A DNA stretch of 5,006 nucleotides from Kiritimatiellia bacterium (GTDB lineage: Bacteria; Verrucomicrobiota; Kiritimatiellia; RFP12; DVOR01). The stretch's first letter is position 1. Each line of letters begins with the position of its first letter. This document shows positions 1-5,006 of the stretch, piece by piece. The notes below the pieces were generated by a model. It searched no databases. It had not been told where the DNA came from and worked only from the letters and a program-made list of their open reading frames with translations. The stretch is from NCBI GenBank assembly GCA_017646485.1, contig JAGCML010000049.1, positions 1-5,006 of the forward strand, written 5' to 3'. The translations under genes and the position numbers were made by a program.

Positions 1-1196
1 GGGAGCTTAAATTGTTCGGAGAGGCGTGCGGCAACAATGCCGAGGACGCCGGGGTGGAAGCCTTCGTCGGGTGTACCTGCGGCAAGGACGAGGTTGCCAC
101 AGGGGCGCACGTCTTTCATCTCTATGACATCGCGCAGGTAGTTTTCAATCTCGCGGCGTTCTTGGTTCTTGGCTTTGAGTTGGAGGGCGGCTGCACGGCA
201 GGTTTGTTTCATTGTGTCGGGCAGGGTGATCCACTTGGCTGGGGAACTGAAGGCCAGGAGGTCGCGGGCGCAGTTGCATTCACCGATGCGACTGGCGGCA
301 TTGATGCAGGGGACGAGTTTGAAGGCGATTTGTTCGGCGGTAAGGGTTTCAAACTTGAGGCCCTGACTTTCTGCAAGGGCGTGAAGGCCTGGATTGCCGT
401 GTTGGGAGGCGCCGAGGATGTAGAGGCCCTTGGTGACGAGGGAACGATTTTCCCCTGTGAGCGGCATGACATCAGCGATGGTAGCAACCGCGACGAGATC
501 GAGATAGTGCTTATGGTTGTATGACCGTCCACTTGTTTGGGCAAGGCGATCATACAAGGCGCGTACGAGGACATAGGCAGTGGCGCATCCGCAGATTATT
601 TCTGCGCCTTTGGGGGCGCCTAAGCGCGGATTGAGAATGGCCTGTGCGCGGGGAAGGGTTTCGGGAGGGAGGTGGTGGTCGGTGATGATGACCTCAATGC
701 CACGACGCTGTAAGTCGGCAACCTCCTCAACGCATGAGATGCCGCAGTCGACGGTGATGAGGACCTCGGTGTCTGGGTATTCGGTCAAGCAACGATTGAT
801 TGCGGCGGTGGTCAGGCCGTAGCCCTCGGTTTCACGGTCTGGAATGAATGCGTTTACTTGTGCGTCGCACTGTTTAAGGGCCTGGGTGAGGAGGGTGGTG
901 GCGGTGATGCCGTCGGTATCATAGTCGCCAAAGATTACGATGTGGCGACGTTCAGTGAGGGCGCGGTGGAGTGCGGTGACGGTCTCTTGCATCCCAGTGA
1001 ACTGCATGGGGTCGCAAAAGGGGGCCACAAGGGGCGAGAACCAGTCGGTAATATCGTCAATCGAGGCGATGCGACGAGCCGCGATGCGGGCAATGGCGGG
1101 GTGGAGATTGTATTGCGCATGGATGGCGGCAAGCGTCTCGGCATTGGGCTCTGGAGCGGCATGCCAACGGGTTGTGGAGAGGACAGGTGCGGACAT
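1..1196 (-). CDS. recJ: Single-stranded-DNA-specific exonuclease RecJ (DHH family), 3' end cut off by window edge
   Basis: RecJ degrades single-stranded DNA 5' to 3' in the cytoplasm, in recombinational and base-excision or mismatch repair (family knowledge). The frame is open from ATG at 1196 to the left edge, giving 398 codons; RecJ proteins are usually about 550-580 aa, so roughly the last third is missing. Visible motifs in order: DYDTDG at residues 91-96 (motif I), EGYGLT at 125-130, VDCGI at 149-153, TDHH at 172-175 (the DHH signature), ATIADVMPL at 238-246, NAASRIG at 299-305, and HPGVLGIVAARL at 381-392, the start of the DHHA1 part. The expected metal-binding acidic and His residues (D91, D93, D95, D150, H174, H175, D242) are all present. 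Two motif positions are slightly unusual: T94 where V or A is common, and S302 where NAAGR is usual. The ATG lies 3 nt after the cytidine deaminase stop with no Shine-Dalgarno match upstream, so translation is probably coupled to that gene. The family call is secure. Confidence 0.95.
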   Translation of the reverse strand, partial: MSAPVLSTTRWHAAPEPNAETLAAIHAQYNLHPAIARIAARRIASIDDITDWFSPLVAPFCDPMQFTGMQETVTALHRALTERRHIVIFGDYDTDGITATTLLTQALKQCDAQVNAFIPDRETEGYGLTTAAINRCLTEYPDTEVLITVDCGISCVEEVADLQRRGIEVIITDHHLPPETLPRAQAILNPRLGAPKGAEIICGCATAYVLVRALYDRLAQTSGRSYNHKHYLDLVAVATIADVMPLTGENRSLVTKGLYILGASQHGNPGLHALAESQGLKFETLTAEQIAFKLVPCINAASRIGECNCARDLLAFSSPAKWITLPDTMKQTCRAAALQLKAKNQERREIENYLRDVIEMKDVRPCGNLVLAAGTPDEGFHPGVLGIVAARLSEQFKL

Positions 1197-1199
1197 GAA

Positions 1200-1625
1200 T
1201 TAGGGTTTCTGGGTAGGAGCGGTGGAGGGTGCATCTGCCTCGGCATGGAATGCAAAGGGATCGGGAAAGAGTTCGCCAAAGGTCGTGGTGCGGAGGGTTT
1301 TGCCCTCGTGGTCAGTGATGGCGATGGGCAAGGTGGGTGCGCAGAACTCTGCGAGGACTTGGCGGCAGGCACCGCAAGGGGTGACAGCCTGTGGCGCGCT
1401 TAGGGCGAGCGCCACGAAGTCGCGTTCGCCAGCGGCGATGGCGGAGAAGAGGGCAATGCGTTCGGCACAGACGGTAAGACCATAGGAGCCGTTTTCGACG
1501 TTGCAACCGGTGTAGATTTTCCCGCCCGCCGTCAGGAGTGCTGCTCCAACGGTAAAGTGCGAGTAGGGCGCGTAGGCCTTTTGGGCGGCTTGGCGTGCAG
1601 CGGTGAGGAGGGTTTCGGGAATCAT
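1200..1625 (-). CDS. cdd: Cytidine deaminase (small zinc-dependent, homotetrameric type)
   Basis: The product is 141 aa, close to the usual 130-140 aa of the small tetrameric cytidine deaminases. These convert cytidine and deoxycytidine to uridine and deoxyuridine in pyrimidine salvage in the cytoplasm. The sequence shows the substrate-binding NVEN motif at residues 42-45, the CAER motif at 53-56 (zinc ligand C53, catalytic glutamate E55) and PCGACRQVLAEF at 83-94 (zinc ligands C84 and C87). The N-terminal YAPYSHFTVGAAL at 18-30 is also typical. After the LFPDPF block (119-124) the chain ends in a Pro/Ala/Thr-rich tail of about 17 residues that is not part of the conserved core. The start at 1625 fits the family's N-terminus and is preceded by GGAAG about 8 nt upstream, a weak ribosome-binding match. 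It begins 18 nt after the permease stop. Its own stop is 3 nt from the recJ start and in the same frame. Confidence 0.96.
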   Translation of the reverse strand: MIPETLLTAARQAAQKAYAPYSHFTVGAALLTAGGKIYTGCNVENGSYGLTVCAERIALFSAIAAGERDFVALALSAPQAVTPCGACRQVLAEFCAPTLPIAITDHEGKTLRTTTFGELFPDPFAFHAEADAPSTAPTQKP

Positions 1626-1643
1626 GGTTCAATCTTCCGTGGG

Positions 1644-3017
1644 TTATTCGTGGCGGAGCGCATCAATGGGGTTGAGACGGCTAGCACGCCAGGCTGGGTA
1701 GAAGCCGAAGACCACGCCAATCGCGGCAGAGATGCCTGCGGAGAGCAGGATGGCATTGAGGGAGACGCTCACGGGCCAGTGAAGCACCTTAGCAATGATA
1801 ATCGAGGCGCAACGTCCCGCACCGATGCCGACGATGCCGCCCATTAAGCAGAGGAGGACAGACTCAATGAGGAATTGGGTCAGGATGCGTGAACCGCGTG
1901 CGCCCACTGCCATGCGCAGGCCAATCTCTCGGGTGCGTTCGGTGACGCTGACGAGCATGATATTCATGATGCCTACACCGCCGACGACGAGAGAGAGGAG
2001 GGCGACAATCAAGAGGAGGGAGGTCATCAATCCGCTGGTGGAGGTCATGGTCTTTAACATTTCAGACATGTCGCGAATCTGGAAGTCATTAGGCATGCCA
2101 GGGGCGATGTGGTGGCGACGACGCAAGACTGCGGTGATTTGCATCATGGCGTCGGCAACTTGTTCGGGGGATTTGGCCGAACAGGTGATTTGGTCGATAT
2201 TGTTAAAGCGGATGGGCAGGGGATAGTTTTTGGCCTGGACGCTATCGCGTGCGGGGTAAATCGTGGTGGTGTTTTCGGGGTAAACCGAACTGGTGGTGGA
2301 GGCGCTGGAGGTGGTGGAACTACTTGCGCCGGCGCCAGTGGCGGAGGAACCCGAACGCGAAAGACGGTTGCGCATTGTGCGCCAAGGCACCACGACGGTG
2401 TCATCTTGGTCCATGCCCATCATGTTGGCGCCCTTTCGGGGTAAGACGCCGATGACCTTGAAGAGCACGCTATTGAGGCGTAAGTCACGTCCAACGGGGT
2501 TCTCACCGGGGAAGAGTTCCTCCTTTACTGTCTGCCCAATGACGCAAACACAGGCGGCGGTGTCGACTTCGCGTTTGGTGAAGTAGCGACCGCTTTCGGG
2601 CGTCTTCCAAGATTGGACGGTGAAGTAATCTTCGTTGCCCGAATAGACGGTGAAAGGGGTCCAGTTGCGGTTGCCAGCGATGGCCTGGATGCCACGGCGA
2701 GAGAGGGTGGGCGAGGCAGCCTCAACCGAGAGACACTCTGCTGCGATGGCTGCGCAGTCCGCTTCGGTCAGGGTCACAGAACCGCCTGCGCCAGAGCTAA
2801 TGCCAGAGGTTTTCACTGCCGAGGGCCAAATCATCATGACGTTGGTGCCCATATTGGAGATGGAACTCTTAATCGACTTTGCGGCACCTGCACCGATTTC
2901 CATCATTGTAATCACCACGCCGACACCGATAACAATGCCCAACATGGTGAGGAGCGAACGTAGGACGTTGCGTCGGAGCGAGACAAAGGCCGATAGAATC
3001 TGTCGTAATAAATCCAT
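1644..3017 (-). CDS. MacB/FtsX-type ABC transporter permease with a Ser/Thr-rich insert
   Basis: The 457-aa inner-membrane protein has the MacB layout: one N-terminal membrane segment (about residues 21-42), a large periplasmic domain (about 43-328), then three C-terminal membrane segments (about 330-354, 380-402, 420-441). Family signatures are LRSLLTMLGIVIGV near 19-32, the ESGRYFT block at 141-147, IGVLPRKG near 189-196, DQDDTVVVPW at 203-212, SVTERTREIGLRMAVGAR at 357-374 and the C-terminal FYPAWRASRLNPIDALRHE. MacB permeases relay ATP-driven motion to the periplasm rather than forming a classical channel. Here the permease is separate from its ATPase, which is encoded 20 nt upstream; in E. 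coli MacB the two are fused. The chain is longer than the usual ~400 aa, largely because of an insert around residues 220-265 that is rich in Ser, Thr and Gly. The start is supported by the N-terminal match; upstream there is only a distant GGAAAG. Substrate unknown. Confidence 0.93.
   Translation of the reverse strand: MDLLRQILSAFVSLRRNVLRSLLTMLGIVIGVGVVITMMEIGAGAAKSIKSSISNMGTNVMMIWPSAVKTSGISSGAGGSVTLTEADCAAIAAECLSVEAASPTLSRRGIQAIAGNRNWTPFTVYSGNEDYFTVQSWKTPESGRYFTKREVDTAACVCVIGQTVKEELFPGENPVGRDLRLNSVLFKVIGVLPRKGANMMGMDQDDTVVVPWRTMRNRLSRSGSSATGAGASSSTTSSASTTSSVYPENTTTIYPARDSVQAKNYPLPIRFNNIDQITCSAKSPEQVADAMMQITAVLRRRHHIAPGMPNDFQIRDMSEMLKTMTSTSGLMTSLLLIVALLSLVVGGVGIMNIMLVSVTERTREIGLRMAVGARGSRILTQFLIESVLLCLMGGIVGIGAGRCASIIIAKVLHWPVSVSLNAILLSAGISAAIGVVFGFYPAWRASRLNPIDALRHE
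2253..2354 (-). repeat. Low-complexity Ser/Thr/Gly tract with tandem 24-bp duplication, inside the permease gene
   Basis: Permease residues 222-244 (about 2286-2354) are almost only Ser, Thr, Gly and Ala. Overlapping its end are two adjacent eight-residue units, STTSSVYP (240-247) and ENTTTIYP (248-255), encoded by 2277-2300 and 2253-2276. On the plus strand both contain CGGGGTAAA (2252-2260 and 2276-2284), exactly 24 bp apart, followed by GGTGGTG-type sequence. GGTGGTGGA also occurs twice, at 2292-2300 and 2310-2318. This pattern is seen directly. That it arose by replication slippage or tandem duplication is inference. The tract falls in the periplasmic domain, where a flexible insert could be tolerated. 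Confidence 0.75.
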
Positions 3018-3037
3018 AGCGTTTTCGCTTTCCGCAC

Positions 3038-3745
3038 TTAGTAGGTGCCGTCGACCATTAAGCCGTCTTTAATGTGGTAGGCCTCTTTCGCAAAGGCGCC
3101 CACTTCAGGGGAGTGGGTAACCAAGACAATGGTGATGCCTTCGTTTGCGTTGAGCTCTTGGAACATCTGCAAGACCTCCTCAGAGGTTTTGGAGTCCAGG
3201 TTGCCTGTGGGTTCGTCGGCGAAGAGGATCTTGGGGCGATTGATGAGGGCACGGGCGATGGCGACGCGTTGCTGTTGGCCACCGCTCATTTGCGAGGGAT
3301 GGTGATCCATGCGCTCCTTGAGGCCGACGCGCTCTAAAAGGTGTTCGGCCCAGGCGCGTTGTTCCTTGGGGGAGACTTTGTTTTTGGCGTATTCCAAGGG
3401 CATCATCACATTCTTCAGAGCGGAAGTGCGCGCTAAGAGATTGAAGTTTTGGAAGACGAACCCGATACGTTCATTTCGGAGATCAGCACGAGCATTGGAA
3501 GAGAGCGTACTCACATCCTTGCCATCCAGTAGATATTGGCCGCCAGAGAGGGTGTCTAAAAAGCCGAGGATATTCATTAAGGTGGATTTGCCACCCCCTG
3601 AAGGCCCCATCAATGCCAAGAGCGTGCCCTCATGGATCTTCATGGAAATGCCCTTTAAGACGGGTACCTCCACGTCTCCTAAGAGGTAATTTTTGGTGAG
3701 GTTCTTTAATTCAATCAACGCGGGTGCAGCAGAGAGGGTGTTCAT
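3038..3745 (-). CDS. MacB/LolD-type ABC transporter ATP-binding protein
   Basis: The 235-aa product is a single nucleotide-binding domain of the LolD/MacB/FtsE group. It shows Walker A GPSGGGKST at residues 47-55, Q-loop Q99 in FVFQNFNLL, signature MSGGQQQR at 153-160 (M where L is commoner), Walker B ILFADEPTGNLD at 173-184 with catalytic E178, and switch histidine H211. ARTSALKNVMMPL at 105-117 and the D-loop NLD are typical of exporters paired with MacB-like permeases. It hydrolyses ATP on the cytoplasmic face and should dimerise beneath the permease encoded immediately downstream. The frame is open further upstream, to an ATG at 3910, but those extra 55 residues overlap the adaptor gene and are unlike the family. 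ATG at 3745 is chosen because AAAGGAG sits 5 nt before it and because the protein then starts just ahead of the first domain strand. LolD (lipoprotein release) is a less likely role given the MacA-type neighbour. Confidence 0.95.
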   Translation of the reverse strand: MNTLSAAPALIELKNLTKNYLLGDVEVPVLKGISMKIHEGTLLALMGPSGGGKSTLMNILGFLDTLSGGQYLLDGKDVSTLSSNARADLRNERIGFVFQNFNLLARTSALKNVMMPLEYAKNKVSPKEQRAWAEHLLERVGLKERMDHHPSQMSGGQQQRVAIARALINRPKILFADEPTGNLDSKTSEEVLQMFQELNANEGITIVLVTHSPEVGAFAKEAYHIKDGLMVDGTY

Positions 3746-3750
3746 GAGCA

Positions 3751-3757
3751 CTCCTTT
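3751..3757 (-). promoter_or_regulatory. Shine-Dalgarno site of the ABC ATPase gene
   Basis: Read on the minus strand, AAAGGAG ends 5 nt before the ATG at 3745. It is the strongest ribosome-binding match among the four gene starts visible here. It decides that start over the in-frame ATGs at 3760, which overlaps the site's upstream flank, and 3910. It lies in the 22-nt gap after the adaptor's stop codon, so the ATPase can be initiated independently. Confidence 0.85.
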
Positions 3758-3767
3758 CATTGCGGAC

Positions 3768-5006
3768 TTAGCGACGGCGACCCCAACGTGGCGGCTTGGG
3801 CATGAAGGGATTTTGCCCAGCGGCGGCGGCTTGTTGCACTTCAATAATGGTGAGGGTGCCGGTGATGACCATGTCATCTGCTTCGAGTTTGTCGGTGGTG
3901 ATGGCGGCATTGATGTCGTCGCACACGCCGCAGGTCACTTCTACGGGCACTGGGTGGCCCTGTTCGTCCTGCACAAAGACGTAGTCCTTCTTCTCGTTGC
4001 CAGCGGGTGGCGTCCAACCCTCAGGGCGCCAACGCAGTGCGGCGGCAGGCACGAGGAGGGAGTCAGCGGGCGATTCTGCGAGGATAAAGCTCACGTTGGC
4101 CGTGAGGTAGGGGAGCAAGATGGAGTCTGGATTTTCTGTGGCGACTTCGACGGTGTAGGTGACCACGTTTGAGCTCATTGAGGCATTGAGGCGGATGCGG
4201 GCGACCTTACCCTCGAAATCGTGCTCAGGGAAGGCATCGACCGTGAAACGAACGCGTTGCCCAATCTTGATGGCGCCGATATCGGCCTCATTCACGGGAA
4301 CCCAGATTTCAATCTTACGCAGGTCTTTGGCCACTAAGAAGAGCGAGGGGGTGCTCATGGAGGCGGTCACCGTCTGGCCGATGTTGACGCGACGGTCAAT
4401 GATGATGCCATCAACGGTGGAGAGGATGTCGCAGTAGGAGAGATTACGTTCGGCCTTTTCGAGTTGGGCCTGCGCCTGGGCGATGGCGGCCTCGGCCTGT
4501 TTGATTTTGGCTTCACCGACATTGAGATTGGCCTTGGCAACTTCGTAGGCGCTCAAGTAGGCATCGTAGTCCTTTTGGGAGACGGCGTCACCCACGCCTA
4601 ATTGTTGGGCACGCTTCCATTCGCGTTCGGCTTGGCGCAACTTCGCATTGAGTTGGGCGGCGTCGGCTTGCGCGCCAGCGAGTTGGGCATTGGCCGTGGT
4701 GAGGTTGGCCTTTGAAATGGTGACTTCGGCCTTGTAGGTGACATCATCAATGCGCGCGAGGAGTTGGCCCTTCTTCACTTCAGAACAGTAGTCGACCTCT
4801 TTTCCATTGGTGTCTGTGCCGAACTTCATGATTTGACCTGTGACCTGCGCACCGATATCAATTAAGTCTTCGGGTTCAATGGTGCCTGTGGCAAGGATAG
4901 TCTGTGTGGTTTTGCCACGGGTGACGGCTTCGGTCTTGTAGGCAATCTTCGCCTGTGCCGTTTTGGGACGATTTTTATACCACCAAAATCCGCCGCCAGC
5001 AAGGGA
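3768..5006 (-). CDS. MacA/HlyD-type periplasmic adaptor (membrane fusion protein), 5' end cut off by window edge
   Basis: The frame is open from the right edge to the TAA at 3768, giving 412 visible residues; the true start lies beyond 5006. Visible residues 1-10 (SLAGGGFWWY) look like the end of the N-terminal membrane anchor. ATGTIEPEDLIDIGAQVTGQI (39-59) without its ends is the classic first strand of MacA-type adaptors. VKKGQLLARID (77-87) is the first half of the lipoyl-like domain, followed by an Ala/Gln/Glu-rich helical hairpin (about 90-190, coiled coil). DGIIIDRRVNIGQTV (199-213) is the second lipoyl half. A beta-barrel and a membrane-proximal domain follow. Adaptors of this class join an inner-membrane ABC exporter to an outer-membrane channel across the periplasm. 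The ATPase and permease genes follow directly, which supports a MacAB-type pump. Oddities are a CxxC pair (visible C359 and C362) and a basic C-terminus ending RWGRRR. The Met at 4829 is internal, because it would discard the conserved first strand. Confidence 0.94.
   Translation of the reverse strand, partial: SLAGGGFWWYKNRPKTAQAKIAYKTEAVTRGKTTQTILATGTIEPEDLIDIGAQVTGQIMKFGTDTNGKEVDYCSEVKKGQLLARIDDVTYKAEVTISKANLTTANAQLAGAQADAAQLNAKLRQAEREWKRAQQLGVGDAVSQKDYDAYLSAYEVAKANLNVGEAKIKQAEAAIAQAQAQLEKAERNLSYCDILSTVDGIIIDRRVNIGQTVTASMSTPSLFLVAKDLRKIEIWVPVNEADIGAIKIGQRVRFTVDAFPEHDFEGKVARIRLNASMSSNVVTYTVEVATENPDSILLPYLTANVSFILAESPADSLLVPAAALRWRPEGWTPPAGNEKKDYVFVQDEQGHPVPVEVTCGVCDDINAAITTDKLEADDMVITGTLTIIEVQQAAAAGQNPFMPKPPRWGRRR

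Noticed and set aside
12..524. Plus-strand open frame of 170 codons
   Set aside because: It lies wholly antisense to recJ, whose conserved motifs are on the minus strand; its translation is Gly/Ala-rich with no recognisable motif.
209..574. Minus-strand open frame of 121 codons
   Set aside because: It is out of frame with recJ, which covers the same bases with the DHH-family motifs; its Pro/Ser-rich translation is a shadow.
935..1372. Minus-strand open frame of 145 codons
   Set aside because: It is out of frame with both recJ and the cytidine deaminase, and very rich in Pro and Ser; a shadow.
858..1403. Plus-strand open frame of 181 codons
   Set aside because: It is antisense to the N-terminal part of recJ and the C-terminal part of the cytidine deaminase and spans their junction; the Gly-rich product is typical of a shadow frame.
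1626..1643. Possible promoter or terminator between permease and cytidine deaminase
   Set aside because: The gap is 18 nt with no inverted repeat or T-run; too short for either. The same holds for the other gaps.
2291..2318. Possible G-quadruplex in the plus-strand GGTGGTGGA repeats
   Set aside because: The runs are only GG, allowing at best a weak two-layer structure, and the base composition is explained by Ser/Thr codons on the other strand.
3746..3910. Upstream extension of the ABC ATPase to ATG at 3910
   Set aside because: The 55 extra residues overlap the adaptor gene, are Pro/Ser-rich and unlike the family, and AAAGGAG at 3751-3757 points to the start at 3745.
3693..4172. Plus-strand open frame of 159 codons
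   Set aside because: It is antisense to the adaptor's C-terminal region and the ATPase start; no family resemblance.
3768..4829. Adaptor starting at Met 4829 as a complete 353-aa protein
   Set aside because: The frame stays open for 59 more codons to the window edge, and these encode the conserved ATGTIEPEDL strand and the end of a membrane anchor.

Overview
All five recognisable genes lie on the minus strand, head to tail, so transcription runs from the right edge to the left edge. In transcription order they are: a MacA-type periplasmic adaptor (5' end cut off by the right edge), a MacB/LolD-type ABC ATPase, a MacB/FtsX-type ABC permease, a cytidine deaminase, and a RecJ-type single-strand exonuclease (3' end cut off by the left edge). 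The gaps between them are 22, 20, 18 and 3 nt. None has room for a promoter plus terminator, so the layout reads as one polycistronic unit. Nearly every base is coding, and no stretch longer than 22 nt lacks a gene.

Region by region: 3768-5006 is the adaptor and 3038-3745 the ATPase, which has a clear Shine-Dalgarno site. 1644-3017 is the permease, which carries an unusual Ser/Thr-rich, partly duplicated insert in its periplasmic domain. 1200-1625 is the cytidine deaminase, and 1-1196 holds the first 398 codons of the RecJ homologue.

The first three genes together form a MacAB-type exporter: the adaptor spans the periplasm, the ATPase powers the system and the permease passes mechanical force across the inner membrane. 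In E. coli MacB the ATPase and permease are one polypeptide; here they are two. No outer-membrane channel of the TolC type is in the window. The substrate (drug, peptide, lipoprotein or siderophore) cannot be told from sequence. The last two genes are pyrimidine salvage and DNA repair/recombination housekeeping functions with no obvious link to the pump. Shared transcription may be their only connection.

The periplasmic adaptor points to a diderm (Gram-negative-type) bacterium with moderately high GC. The sequence does not let me name a phylum with confidence. I found no mobile element, tRNA/rRNA, CRISPR array or clear sign of recent transfer. The window is mostly ordinary. The points worth a second look are the duplicated low-complexity insert in the permease, the in-frame TAA-TTC-ATG junction between cytidine deaminase and RecJ, and a CxxC pair in the adaptor.
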